From contig OX328106.1 in assembly GCA_946811185.2 (NCBI GenBank), forward strand, positions 42,978,311-43,042,310: 64,000 nucleotides of DNA, read 5' to 3'. A program made the translations under genes and the position numbers. The notes under the pieces were generated by a model, which was given only the letters and a program-made list of their open reading frames with translations, made no database searches and was not told where the DNA came from. This DNA comes from Hippopus hippopus. Lineage: Eukaryota; Mollusca; Bivalvia; Cardiida; Cardiidae. Every line of letters starts with the position of its first letter. Position 1 is the first letter of the stretch. Shown here piece by piece: positions 9,824 through 20,589 of this stretch.

Positions 9824-9975
9824 GATACCAACCGGTTGTGTGTGATATTGAAAATCTGTCACTAGAATGGGGTGTGATGCAGTTGAGAAAACGAGTCCAA
9901 AGCACAAATTTTTTAACCGCATCACACCTCATTTGAGTGTCAGATTTTTATATCACACACAACCAGTTGATTATC
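9824..9975. mobile_element. Palindromic foldback MITE abutting exon 3 acceptor
   Basis: GATACCAACCGGTTGTGTGT (9824 on) pairs with the inverted copy ending CACAACCAGTTGATTATC at 9975; arms of about 55 bases with few mismatches and a loop near 9883-9914. Only 19 intron bases separate it from the exon 3 splice acceptor. Confidence 0.75.
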
Positions 9976-10170
9976 CCATTTATTATATTCCTAAATCACC
10001 TTTTTTTAAATTCTAATAATTATCAAGAATGGTGCAATGTGAACAATATATGAAAAAAGTAGTTCAGGCATACATTCTAAAACTATATCTTCACCAGTGA
10101 TGATACCATATTTATCATCACCAGCAGTGTTATTACCTGTGAAATCCTAGTAATTCACTGGTAAGAATAT

Positions 10171-11315
10171 AATAAACAAGAGGGCCATGATGGCCCTGTA
10201 TCGCTCCACTAACTAATAAGTAAAAACACTACAAGCCAAACATTACGATACTTGGCCAATTGGTTTCGAACTTGAAGACGTACAAATTTTTTTCTATAAA
10301 ATCCTACGAGAAAGTTATGACCCCTGGGCAAAGCCATTTTTGACCACAAAGCTATAATTACTTGAATCCTGGTGGAGGTCCACAAGATAAAGCCCCATAC
10401 CAAATAATACAAGTCTAGAATGTGTGGTTATAAACAAGAAAATTTTCAAAGTATCCTCAATAAAAAACCCTGTAAAACATGAGGCCCATGAGACAGGGCT
10501 AAATTTAGTAGCCCTAGGTCTTATTATGGTTAGTAACAAGAGGATTTATAAAGTTTTCACCACAAAAGCCCATGTAAAACTTGTGACCCCTGGTGTGGGG
10601 ACAAACTTGACCCCAAGGCTATAATTTGGGCCGTTTTGGTAGAGGTCCACTAGATAAAAATACATGCAAAATTTGGTAGTCCTAGGCCTTATGGCTAGGT
10701 ACGAGAAGGTTTTTAAAGTTTTCCCTATATATGCCCATGTAAAACTTGTGACCGACGGGACGGGGCCAAATTTGACCCCAGGGCTATAATTTGGGCACTC
10801 TTGGTAGATGCCCACTTTATAAAGATACATGCCAAATTTGGTGGCCCTAGGCCCTATGGCTAGGTACCAGAAGAATTTTAAAGTTTTCCTACATAAGCCC
10901 ATATAAAACTTGTGACCCCCGGGACGGGGCCAATTTTGACCCCAGGGCTATTATTTGAAGGAACTTGGTAGAGGTCCACTAGATAAAGCTACATGCCAAA
11001 TTTGGTAGCCCTAGGCCTTATGGCTTGGTACAAGAAGATTTTTAAAGTTCTCCCTATATAAGCCCATGTAAAACTTCTGACACCCGGGGCCAGGCCAAAT
11101 TTGACCCCAGGGCTATAATTTGGGCACTCTTGGTAGATGCCTACTTGATAAAGATACATGCCAAATCTGGTAGCCCTAGGCCCTATGGCTAGGTACCGGA
11201 AGGATTTTACAGTTTTCCCTATATAAGCCCATATAAAACTTGTGACGGACGGACGCACGACGGACACCGGGCCATGACATAAGCCCGCTGGCCTTCGGCC
11301 AGTGGAGCTAAAAAG
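10171..11315 (+). mobile_element. Helitron/pearl-like element with ~165-bp tandem units
   Basis: Starts AATAAACAAGAGGGCCATGA then TGGCCCTG. Internal units carry GCTATAATTT at 10618, 10783, 10947 (GCTATTATTT) and 11112: spacings 165, 164, 165, each with GGTAGCCCTAGGCC and GGCTAGGTACCAGAAG variants. Ends GACGGACGGACGCACGACGG, then hairpin CTGGCCTTCGGCCAG (11288-11302) and GAGCTAA. Complete at both ends, unlike the copies at 4670 and 24027. No transposase or Rep/Hel coding. Confidence 0.65.
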
Positions 11316-11393
11316 ATTATCGACAATATTTATATATAAGCCATATAAACCCATCACCCTATATGCACAAAATCTTATAATGCCCCTGCAATT

Positions 11394-11880
11394 GAAAGCT
11401 TTGGAAAACATTGTTGAAAAATGGAACTACTGCATGTAACTGCTCCTTTTTTGACAATGTATTTCATTCTGTTGAAAAATAATATTTCTCTTTCTTGCAA
11501 ATATTCATCTTTACTGTGAATTGCAATAGTTTTTGGTAGATCTAGAAATAGCCTGTGCAGAAATGGATTAACCTTTAGCCTGCTAGGCCCATCTTCAGAT
11601 GCTCTTATGGAGAGTGTAATCAAGATCAAGCAGCACAAAATAAGCAGTCTGACTTTGGACCTACACTTCCATGAATTGACAAGCTATGTTGGAAAAAAAA
11701 AACAGCCTCCAAACTGCAATATGTTGGATCTTCTTTCAAGACTGTTAATATCCATTTCTGACTATTCACTGTTCTAAACCAGGCCTATAAACTTTTTACC
11801 AAACAATCACAGACTAAGAGGCAGAAGGCCTTTTTGAAACATTGAGGGAAAAAGAAAAAATGCTGGTAATCAGATTCCCT
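11394..11880 (-). mobile_element. M1 fragments
   Basis: 11394-11470 keeps GGAAAACATTGTTGAAAAAT and CTGCTCCTTTTTTGACAATG. 11788-11880 keeps an end (TTTTTACCAAACAATCACAG) and half of a hairpin. The sequence between them is unassigned. Confidence 0.5.
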
Positions 11881-12653
11881 CTTCCATATCCTTTTCAAAA
11901 TTAAGATCCCTGACAGTTCAAACAAAATTTCGTCTTTGAGAGTTGACAGATTATGATAAAATCCCATAGGAGCATTTTTTCATGCTTTGAGCACATAATT
12001 ATTCTGCAATTAATGACGCTGTCAATCAAAACGGCTCAGACTATGATTGTGTAGCATCAACAAGATTGAATACCAGTCATATGATCTACTTATAAAATAA
12101 TGTATTCATTATGAAGACTTGTATATCACAAGATCAATCAGTATCGTCATGCAATACATGTACATGGATATCAACTTCCACAAAATGTCATTCTTTGTTA
12201 CAGGGTATTACTCGAACAAATTGACATGAAATAAATGACCTCTATTACCATAAATTACACGCTTGAATTATTGTCCGAACTTAGCTTCGGCTAATGTCGT
12301 CTGCATGAGGAACCATGTGCACGTTTTTCAACTCTTTAGGTGGCTAATAGATTTATCGTGTTTTCAAAGAATACTTAAAATACCTAAAATAAACATTATT
12401 TTGTTGGTTTAAATTGGTAATACGTGGCGGGTGACATAGGTCTAAGATGCACTTTCTGTGCAGTCTGATCTTGATCTCTGCCATCCGCAAAAGTTTCTTA
12501 TTTTGGCTATGGCACAGTAAGGGTCAAAACCGACATTTACCGTTAACAGAATTTCCGTACAGTCTGATTATACCCGATGATATGAATATTCACTCTTTAA
12601 TTATTCTTTGCATAAAGGTCAATTTCAGGTCAATTTATTCAAGTAATATATAT
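11881..12653. other. Intron 2 stretch, mostly unassigned
   Basis: No splice-bounded coding signal. A half M3 core (TGCACTTTCTGTGCAGTCTG then ATCTTGATCT) lies at about 12449-12490. Confidence 0.4.
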
Positions 12654-13098
12654 GAGCCAAACTCTGTGAAAAGGGGGCTTAACTCTTTACCAAACAACAC
12701 AATTTTAGATAGATCCAAGCTGAACACATTTGCAGATGACTAAGTAAATGTGAATCACAAACTCAAACTTGTTTTTTGAAGGATAGAAAACACTGTGGGA
12801 AAAGGAGAAAATGCTGGTTACCAGCATTTTCTCTTTTCCCACAATGTTTTCAAAAGCTTTCTTTCTAAGGGCTGTTTAAAGTCAGTATTGTGTGGTAAAG
12901 GGTAATGCATTTGCAAAAAGTATCGACCCTGGTCAGCTTTCACAGTCTGTTCAGTGCTGACCTGGGCCGAAACTTTTTGCTCATGATTTGGTAGGTTGTT
13001 TTACAAAAATGGACTTTATCAATCTATAATACTGTAATGACTTATGGTATCATGCATCACGGAGATGCATTAAGCTCCCTTTTCACAAAGCATTGCTC
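12654..13098 (-). mobile_element. M2 MITE split by a nested M1 insertion
   Basis: Left GAGCCAAACTCTGTGAAAAG then GGGGC, an interruption at the TTAA (12679-12905), then TGCATTTGCAAAAAGTATCG, hairpin remnant, CACGGAGATGCATTAAG and TTTTCACAAAGCATTGCTC. Removing the insert restores the ordinary M2 order GGGGGCTTAATGCAT. Confidence 0.85.
12679..12905 (+). mobile_element. M1 MITE nested in M2, with target duplication
   Basis: TTAACTCTTTACCAAACAAC to GTGTGGTAAAGGGTAA, sitting exactly at the TTAA of the M2 motif GGGGGC-TTAA-TGCAT; TTAA on the left and GTAA (one substitution) on the right. The hairpin is nearly intact. Confidence 0.9.
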
Positions 13099-13106
13099 AT
13101 ATTATT

Positions 13107-13367
13107 GAGCCACCCTCTGACAAAAGGGGGCTTAATGCATCTCCGTGATCCATGGTACCAAGCAAGCCATCATATACTTATGGATCCATAATTTACACTT
13201 TTTTAAACAAACAACTTAATCATGAGATAGACGGGTCCTTGAGCATACAAAAAATTGACCAATACCGAAAAGTTTCGGCCCAGGTCAGCCTGCGCTGACT
13301 GCGCATGCTGACCTGGGTTGATACTTTTCGCAGATGCATTAAGCCCCCTTTTGCCGGAGCATGGCTC
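13107..13367 (+). mobile_element. M2 MITE, full length
   Basis: GAGCCACCCTCTGACAAAAG to TTTTGCCGGAGCATGGCTC, with CCAGGTCAGCCTGCGCTGAC / GCGCATGCTGACCTGG hairpin. Separated by eight bases from the previous M2 copy. Confidence 0.88.
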
Positions 13368-13759
13368 TAATAAGGTTGCTAAGTTAAACTGTCATTGTAA
13401 TGAATGTTCATACCAAAAAACATAAGGATATTGGTTTTTGTTCAACTAATTATGTAGATAATTCCCATGTTTTTCATGGTAGAAAAAGACTTTCTACCTG
13501 TAAAATTTTGTTTATTTATCTTGTCTCTGTTTTTTCTCAGTCATTACCATATGAAACATTTTTGCAGCTGACAACTTAGAGAAATCCTTTGAACTTATGT
13601 TTGATACATGAATAAAACTAAGAATAATGTAGCAAAAGCAGTAAAATTGCTGTTTACAATCCTTTTTCTTTTGCAAAAATACATGAAATCAAAAAGTGCT
13701 GTGTTGCAAGACAGTCATCTACAGAATGTTCACATTGTGTCAAATATATTGAGTGGCAC

Positions 13760-13992
13760 TTCTGGGAAAAGGTGGATTAATGCATCTCGGATATGCATAA
13801 TACCAAGCAAGTCATTGCAAAACATAGATCAATGTTGTCTAAAAACTGGCTGTATCAACTGGTAGAATGGCCTTTTGACATGCTGAAAATTTACAATTAG
13901 TAAAGTTTGACTCTGCTCTGGTAAGCCTGCCTGATTGTGCAGGCTGACCTGTGTTGATACTTTTTGCAGATGCATAAACCACCATTTCAAAG
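13760..13992 (+). mobile_element. M2 MITE, worn copy
   Basis: GGGAAAAGGTGGATTAATGC, ... AGGCTGACCTGTGTTGATAC, TTTTTGCAGATGCATAAACC. Both outer ends are poorly preserved. The 13370-13755 stretch before it holds nothing recognised. Confidence 0.65.
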
Positions 13993-14045
13993 AGCATAAT
14001 TCACCGACATGAAAAAACAAGAGTTAACTGATGGCATATAAAAAT

Positions 14046-14309
14046 GAGCCATGCTCTGTGAAAAGGGGGCTTGATATATCTCTGTGATGCATGATTATAC
14101 CAAGCAATTCATCACAGTATTATACAACCCTAAAATCTGTTTTGTATAACAACCTAATGAATCATGAGCTACACTGGTCCTTTGACATGTAGAAAATTGA
14201 CCAAAAGCAAAAAATTTCGGCCCAGGTCAGCCTGCGCGCAATGCGCAGGCTGACCTGGGCCGATACTTTTTGCAAATGCATTAAGCCCCCTTTTCACAGA
14301 GCATGGCTC
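14046..14309 (+). mobile_element. M2 MITE, full length, near exon 2 donor
   Basis: GAGCCATGCTCTGTGAAAAG to CACAGAGCATGGCTC, with a strong GC hairpin CAGGTCAGCCTGCGCGCAAT / GCGCAGGCTGACCTGG. Followed by an ATATATAT run; it ends 71 bases from the exon 2 donor. Confidence 0.9.
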
Positions 14310-14379
14310 CAATATATATATATATCAAGAAAACACTTGTGTTTAAATCATGCACAACATGCACTATACTGCATATTAC

Positions 14380-14484
14380 CTTTATCTAGATGTTCCCAGG
14401 CTTCTGGCAATAAATGCAAAAACACATCTCCAAGTAAACCTCCAACAGCAAAACTCAGCAGCAGTTTTAACTTGGCTGCAGCAG
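14380..14484 (-). CDS. SLC39A13: SLC39A13 coding exon 2 (TM2)
   Basis: Acceptor TTTCAG precedes the exon; donor is AAAG/GTAATA. With the single base from exon 1 it reads AAAAKLKLLLSFAVGGLLGD and then VFLHLLPEAWEHLDK (residues 108-142). LLSFAVGGLLGDVFLHLLPEAW is nearly the same as the human ZIP13 TM2 segment and contains the His of the conserved HLLPEA motif. Length 105 bp; it leaves one base (G) for the split Asp codon of exon 3. The exon is isolated between a 36.6-kb intron and a 4.6-kb intron, with MITEs ending 71 and 92 bases from its two splice sites. Confidence 0.95.
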
Positions 14485-14575
14485 CTGAAATGTAAGTGAT
14501 TAAATTTAACTCATTGAGAGCAAAAGGAAAAAAAAAAAAGTTTTCAGTTGAGAAAAACACTGAAATGTTTGTTGT

Positions 14576-14805
14576 TTAACCCAAAGTACCACACAATCCC
14601 AGATTTTAACAACCCTGATGATGAAGGCTTTTAAAAACATTGTGGGAACGGGAGAAAATGCTGGCAACCAGTATTTTCTCCTTTTCCAACAATTTTTTTT
14701 GTCCTTTCCAGACAAAGTCCATCATTTGAGTCACATCTAATCTGTCATCTGCAAATGCTTTCAATTTGAGCCAGTTACAGGATTTGTTGTTTGGTAAAGA
14801 GTCAA
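14576..14805 (-). mobile_element. M1 MITE, 92 bases upstream of exon 2
   Basis: Left TTAACCCAAAGTACCACACA, right TTGTTGTTTGGTAAAGAGTCAA. Hairpin GAGAAAATGCTGGCAACCAG / TATTTTCTCC intact enough to fold. Opposite in orientation to the M1 copy at 12679, so exon 2 sits between an inverted pair. Confidence 0.8.
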
Positions 14806-14995
14806 AGACTAATAACCAGAATGTATCTGCAAAAGCAGACAGTGTAAATCTGATCTTGGTCGAAAATGGAGGCAAACACTTTTCTCAGTGCTCAAATTCT
14901 CATTAAGAATGTCATAGCTGACTGTTTCTATTAAACAGCAACTTGTAGTGAGATGCCATTATTGCCTGTTCCTATGGCTGGCTGCTTAACACAGT

Positions 14996-15514
14996 TTTGA
15001 CTCTTTACTATTACTAGACAAAGCTTTCCACTTGTTCAAATTGAAACATTTTCATTCTAGAAATAACACAAATTCACTTATTCAAACAAAATGCAGACAA
15101 CAAAATGGACGTGGTTGGAATGGTCCAGGGTTTTTCTGTGAAAGGAAAGAAATACATGCAGTTGTGGGGAAACAAGCAAATGCCTGTTAACAGCATTTTC
15201 TCCTTTTCCCACAATGTTTTAAAAACTTTCTACAAGAGGGTTGCCAAAAATCAGTTCTTTGGTTAAGGGCTAAGCCCACTTGGCCCCTCCACTCTTGGCC
15301 TGAGGACAAAATTTTAGACTAGTCCAAATTAAAAAAAAAAACATTGCAGACAACAAAATATATATTGCTCAGGTATTGGGATTTGCCTTTGGACCAGCTG
15401 AAAACATTGTGGGAAAAAACCAAAGCGCTCATTTACAGCATTTTTTCTTTTCAATGTTTTCAAAACTCATCTCTCTCAGAGTCACTAAAACTTGGGATTG
15501 TGTAGTAAATGTTT
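14996..15514 (+). mobile_element. Two worn M1 copies
   Basis: 14996-15274 runs from GACTCTTTACTATTACTAGA to TTGGTTAAGGGCTAA, with extra bases inserted near 15045-15100. 15300-15514 begins inside (GACAAAATTTTAGACTAGTC) and ends GTGTAGTAAATGTTTCAA. Confidence 0.65.
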
Positions 15515-15609
15515 CAAGTCCTCACTATTAATGAATTGGACCTTTTCAAATAGGAAAAACTGTCAAAGTGTTGCTATTTCAAGGTTGTTGCAGCCATATG
15601 TAACAAAGT

Positions 15610-15890
15610 AGTAGCAGAGTAGATCTTAGACCAGACTGCACATTGTTTGTGGCCTGATCTCGACCTATACTGTCCAAAAATCCAACTTCAGTCTGTTCCA
15701 GTGCTTTCAGAGTTAACATAACCCTCAGAGCTCAGAATTAACCCTACAGTCATTTTCAGTCTAAATATAACATCAAGCTAATTGCAGTTTGAGGGTTGCT
15801 TTTGCATAGAATGTCTCAGCAAAGCGAACAGTGTAAATCAAAGATCAGACTGCATGTTTTGTGTGGTTTGATCTTTATCTACACTGGCTA
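15610..15890. repeat. Two M3 core palindromes
   Basis: 15610-15675: GTAGATCTTAGACCAGACTG ... GCCTGATCTCGACCTATACT. 15824-15890: GAACAGTGTAAATCAAAGAT ... GATCTTTATCTACACTGGC. Both diverged; outer M3 ends not found, though CCCTCAGAG and CAGCAAAGCG motifs between them recur at 59100-59400. Confidence 0.55.
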
Positions 15891-16254
15891 CAGAGGCATC
15901 TATAATTGTAATGAAAGGCATTATACCAGTAAATGCTGCAGAGCTCTCATACACTACAAAAAACAGTCCAAGTAAAACTCTGGTATGTCTAGTTTAATTA
16001 TCATTGAATAGTTTCTCCTGTTAGTATTCCTGCTTCAGCACCTGAGCTATGTAATGTTGTGTGTACAATTATACCTGTATTTCCTATACATTGTTCTTTC
16101 CTAACCTTTATCCTCATCTATTCTCATTCTATGGATGAAGTTAATGCTTGTAAACATTGAGAGAAAGAGAAGAAATGATCATAATCATGTTCCCAGCGTC
16201 TTTATATTTTCAAGTTGGTCTCTTCATGCATCCCTATCTTTTTTTCTTCAGGTA

Positions 16255-16322
16255 TCTGATTCAGATATCTAATGGATGGATGGATGGATCGATGGATGGA
16301 CGGATCGATTGATCAATGTATC
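16255..16322. repeat. GGAT microsatellite
   Basis: Imperfect (ATGG)n with GATC variants: TGGATGGATGGATCGATGGA then TGGACGGATCGATTGATCAA. Confidence 0.85.
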
Positions 16323-16446
16323 TCTCTAATGATGTTTTATACTGCTTTCAACAATATTTTAGTCTTATCACAACAGCTCACAAACTCATGACATTGTGTG
16401 TCCAAGGGTTCATCAGAATTAGGACTGGGCACAGGGGCTTATTTCT

Positions 16447-17276
16447 AACCTTTTAGCACATCATCCTGTGTTCTAAAGACCACGAGACAGAAAGCAATTG
16501 ATGACCTTGATGATTGAGGGGAAAAAAGAAAGTGCTGGTGTAACCATCATTGTCTCCTTATTCCACGATGTTTTCCTTGCCATTTGAGCACTCATTTATT
16601 TGTTGTCTGCAAAATGCTTTGAATTTTGAGGATTTCGAGTATTTGTTGTCATGAATTTTCTGAGGATCAAACCAATTAAGGCCTCTAGATTGTGAATCCT
16701 ACATCTTCACCACTAAACCATATGGATCCCTGTTTTTTTTTTTCAAAGAACCCAAGAGAAATCTTGGGCTAGCAAAACATATTGTGGGAAAAGCAGAAAA
16801 ATGCTATCTTTCCTCATAATATTTCCTACCCTTTTAACCCTTTAACACAAAATGAAAATGTAGACTTGTCCAAATTGATTGCAGTTGCAGATGACAATTT
16901 AAATGTGACTCAAATGAGGAAATTTGTCTTCAACAGGGTAGAAAATATTGTGGGAAAAGGAGAAAATGCTGGTTAACAGCATTTTCTCCTTTTCACACAA
17001 TGTTTTCAAAAGGACTCTTCCAGTCAGGATTGTGTGGTAAAGGGCTAAAGAGAAATCCCATCATTTGAGCCATATCTAATATGCACAAGTGCCGATTTCT
17101 TTGAAAGCATTTGCAGACAAGACATTAAATGTGGCTCTAACAAACAGATTTGTCTTAAAAAGAGTAGAAAACATCGTCGTAAAAGCCAGCATTTTCTCCT
17201 CTTCTAACAATGTTTTTAGAAGCCTCTTCCGTCCTGGTCGAAGGAACTGGGGATAGTGTGGTAGTCAAGTGTTAAG
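16447..17276. mobile_element. M1 cluster: reverse, forward and 5'-less copies
   Basis: 16447-16650 reverse, worn. 16768-16830 is a hairpin scrap. 16834-17048 forward, well kept (TTAACCCTTTAACACAAAAT to GTGTGGTAAAGGGCTAA, hairpin TGCTGGTTAACAGCA). 17049-17276 forward, lacking its first end but ending TGGTAGTCAAGTGTTAA. Confidence 0.75.
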
Positions 17277-17397
17277 AGATACAACACAGAAAACTTTCAG
17301 AATTCAGAGAGAGAAACAAATTCACAGCAAGAAAAGTTAAAAAATTCCAAAAATATATCAAAAATACTCTTGCAGCTTCCCCCATCTTGCTTTCTTA

Positions 17398-17680
17398 TCA
17401 GTGGTATTTCAGTTTTATCATGGCAGCCAGTCCACCTACTCCTGCTTCCCTGGAGTTTCTTTTATCAGTTCTTTCTACACCCTCACAAGATACTGGCTGC
17501 TTTCCCATATAAACATATGATACTGTAAACTATGTTCCAACCATGAGAGGAATGAATCCTGTTGCATTGATCACTATCAATCCTCCGAAAGACACTGGCC
17601 AGGGAAGCAAACCAGAGGCCCTCTAATTTTGAGCCTTGTATAATACTGACTCTGAAAGCTACCAAGCTTGGCTGGTAATA
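17398..17680 (-). mobile_element. tRNA-derived SINE S1, worn
   Basis: Minus-strand head CCAAGCTTGGTAGCTTTCAG, B box eroded (GGTTTGCTTCC), body CAGTGTCTTTCGGAGGATTG and GGAATCAATGCAACAGG-like order, tail GGTGGACTGGCTGCCATGAT. Collinear with the copy at 8128. Confidence 0.65.
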
Positions 17681-18047
17681 TTGAACAGAGGGCTCGGACA
17701 TTTGCCATCAAAAACAGAGAAAACAGAAAATGCACACAATACCACTGAGGTCCCATGGGATAGGTTACATGTCTCAGTGTCTGACAAATAATAAATTATT
17801 GATGGGCTAGAAAAACCAGATATTTTTCCCTTTTGTATTAGCTTATGAATTATGTAAAGCACAGCCATAAAAATTCATACAGTCACGACTCAACAAGAAC
17901 TAGTATCAGTATCAATGTGACGCCATATTATATAAAACTCAATGGATTAGGACAAGATTCAAGTATGTTTTTCATGAATTTCTATTTTCTGCTTATTAAT
18001 TCTTAACCCTTGCAACATTGGACCCAGATTAAACTGCATATGTAGAC

Positions 18048-18112
18048 AGCCTAGATACAGATCAGACTGCAGAGAAAGTACAGTCTGATCTTGGCTCTAC
18101 ACTGTCTGCTTC
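18048..18112. repeat. M3 core palindrome, solo
   Basis: CTAGATACAGATCAGACTGC AGAGAAAGTA then CAGTCTGATCTTGGCTCTAC and ACTGTCTGC: a good inverted pair without M3 ends. Confidence 0.7.
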
Positions 18113-18212
18113 TTTGCCAGTGATCATAACAAAAAGAGCTATATCTGATTATCTGCATCATTCTTAAGTATTAGCTAAGTATGTACATTTCATTTATTTA
18201 GAATCTAACTGG

Positions 18213-18441
18213 TTAACTCTTTACCAAACGACAAAATTTTAGACCTGTCTAAATTAAAACCACTTGCAGATGACAAACTAAATGTGACTGAAAAAAAGAA
18301 ATTTGTTTTGGGAAGGGTAGAAAACATTGTGGAAAAAGGAGAAAATGTTGGTTACCAGCATTTTCTCCTTTTCCCATAATGTTTTCAAAAGGTTTTTCTC
18401 TCAGGGTTGGTAAAAGTCGGGATTGTGCGGCAGAGAGTTAA
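18213..18441 (+). mobile_element. M1 MITE, full length
   Basis: TTAACTCTTTACCAAACGAC (canonical) to GTGCGGCAGAGAGTTAA; hairpin AAAATGTTGGTTACCAGCAT nearly intact. Confidence 0.88.
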
Positions 18442-18487
18442 ATACAGAGCTCAGAACAATTTAAGTTGCTAACGCTGGCAGTCTAGA

Positions 18488-18792
18488 TTAATCCTTCACC
18501 AAACAATCCTATGCTTTCAAAACTCTGAGAAAGAACACTGCTGAAAACACTGTGGTTACAAGCATTAAAATTTTCCTCTTTTCACCACAATGTTTTCAGT
18601 CTTCTTCCACAAGGTTGGTAACCCTTAAAGTGCCTTTTACAACTAACGTTGCCTTTGCAGCCAGTGAAACACTGTAGATGAAAGCAGCCAGGAAATTGCA
18701 ATCATTTGGGTTGCATTTCTAGGATGAAAATGTCTGATAGGTTAATTAGGCTCTCTAAAGGTTAAAACTTGGGACTGCATGGTAGAGGGTCC
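18488..18792. mobile_element. Mosaic of M1 pieces
   Basis: Begins TTAATCCTTCACCAAACAAT (reverse copy) with half a hairpin, and ends TGGGACTGCATGGTAGAGGG (forward type). The 18793-19117 stretch after it is unassigned. Confidence 0.5.
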
Positions 18793-19117
18793 ATACTTCT
18801 GAAACCCATGAAACACATCAAAAAGTCAGCTATAGTTGCCATAATCTGACTGAAATGTTGTTGGAAAAAAGTAAAACACCATTCCCGCAACAAAAACAAA
18901 ACTTAAGAAACTGCCCAAGACAACAAGCAACTCAAATGGTGACCTTGTAACTGGTCCAGGAAAGAAGTTTAAGGGCCATAACTCCTGTAATCATAGACAA
19001 ATCATAATGGTGCACAAATTCTAATGGTAAAAAGGCTTCTATGATATTTTCTACAAAATTAGTTGAAAAGTGTTGGAGAAGAGGGCACAAAATCATCTGT
19101 ACAGACAGACAACCTGC

Positions 19118-19330
19118 TCGGTCCGTATTCACCATCTATTCTAAGGAACATTCTTAGTCTTATTCTCAAGAATTTTCTACTTTTGAAAGTAGCTCAAGTT
19201 CTGATTGGCTAAATTATTCGGTTTAGCCATTCAGAGAATGGTTTAGCCAATCAGAAGTTGTGTTACTTTCTAAATCTAGAATAAGACAAAGAGTATTCTT
19301 AAAAATGGTTTGTGAATATGTAACAGGCCC
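19118..19330. mobile_element. Foldback MITE
   Basis: TCCGTATTCACCATCTATTC at the left is mirrored by ATGGTTTGTGAATATG then TAACAGGCC at the right. Inner arms AGTTCTGATTGGCTAAATTA and GTTTAGCCAATCAGAA pair round a centre near 19225. Arms about 90 bases, roughly 70 % matched by eye. Confidence 0.7.
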
Positions 19331-19827
19331 TGATTCCAACTCCTCAAACTCCCATGTTGGGGTGGGAGATGCACACATGTTATTTTCAATTGCACAGGGA
19401 AGCAAAATTGCCTCTGGGTAGGACTGCTGGGGAAAAACCATTAATGCTAAGTACATGTGACAAAATACTGCCGTTGGAGTTGGAATGTGCAGAAAACTGA
19501 TACCAAAAAAAATAACCTGGAAATCAACCCAGTAAAACCCTGCTTAGTCGGGAAAATCAGTCAATAACTCAATGTGCCGTGGAATTTCACTCACATCTTC
19601 AAATATGAAAGTGACACGGGAATATTAATGATCTATCACTTATATGCAAGAAGATGATGGTGGAGTTTGAATACCAGTAGATATTAAGAGCTGGAAGTAG
19701 TGCTTTAATATGTAACATCTATTTATGATCTGCTAATGGAAGTGTATTTCAAAAAGTTTTTCTAATTAAAGAGTTGCTAAAACCAAATGATCATCAACCA
19801 AATGAAAAGGGTAAATTCCTGAAATTC
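19331..19827. other. Unassigned intron stretch
   Basis: No shared repeat or splice-bounded frame noticed. Confidence 0.4.
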
Positions 19828-20072
19828 AAGTCTTTACCACAGACAAAATTTTATACTTGTCGATATTTCATGTTTAACAAACAATCCTGTGTTTTAACGA
19901 CCCTGAGGAAGAAGCCTTTTGAAAACATGGGAAAAGCAGAAAATGCTAGTAACAAGCATAACAACAAACAGCCTGCTTTGGTTAGACTTATCACAAAGTA
20001 ATGACTGTAAGGACCACAATCAGACTGCACTTTCTGTGCAGTTTGATCTTGATCTACACTGTCTGCAAAGGT
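19828..20072. mobile_element. M1 mosaic plus M3 core
   Basis: 19828-19880 resembles an M1 forward start; 19876-19962 an M1 reverse start (TTTAACAAACAATCCTGTGT, AACGACCCTGAGGAAGAAGC) that stops in the hairpin. 20009-20072 is an M3 core (CAATCAGACTGCACTTTCTG / GTGCAGTTTGATCTTGATCT). Confidence 0.6.
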
Positions 20073-20123
20073 AACATTTAGCTGTGCTTAGTCCTTGGAA
20101 AGGTTCACAGAAAGTTTGTCTTA

Positions 20124-20352
20124 TTAACTCTTTACCACACAATCCCGAGTTTTAACGACCCTGAGAAAGAAAGCTTTTGAAAACATTGTTGGAAAAGGAG
20201 AAAATGCTGGTAGCCAGCATTTTCTCCTTTTCCCACAATGTTTTCTACACTTCCAAATAGAAATTTTAGTTTTCGAGTCACATTTATTTTGTTGTCTGCA
20301 AGTGCTCTCAATGTGGACGGGTCTAAAATTTTGTCGTTTGGTAAAGAGTTAA
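20124..20352 (-). mobile_element. M1 MITE, full length, well preserved
   Basis: TTAACTCTTTACCACACAAT to TTTTGTCGTTTGGTAAAGAG then TTAA, with an intact hairpin (AAAATGCTGGTAGCCAGCAT). TTAA at both ends. Confidence 0.92.
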
Positions 20353-20589
20353 AGAGTTGCTAGCTGTTATCATTATAATACAGTAATCATCAAGGTGAAA
20401 AGAATTTATTCCTGAAACTGTAAACCATTGTAACCATTGTATTCTACAAACTGGAGTTGTGATCAGCTAATACCTTCAAATTCATTACAGACAATGTATA
20501 AGACTTACAAAGATAACAGCCAGACAGTATCATCAGCTTGATAATAAATGGAAGATTTTAGCTCTTATAAGGTGAGTAAAACATTTCAG

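Noticed and set aside
10546..11411. Long minus-strand frames of 118 and 140 codons
   Set aside because: They follow the 165-bp tandem units; the repeated phrase (GPRATKFGMYLYQVGIYQECPN) shows it is repeat DNA, with no known domain.
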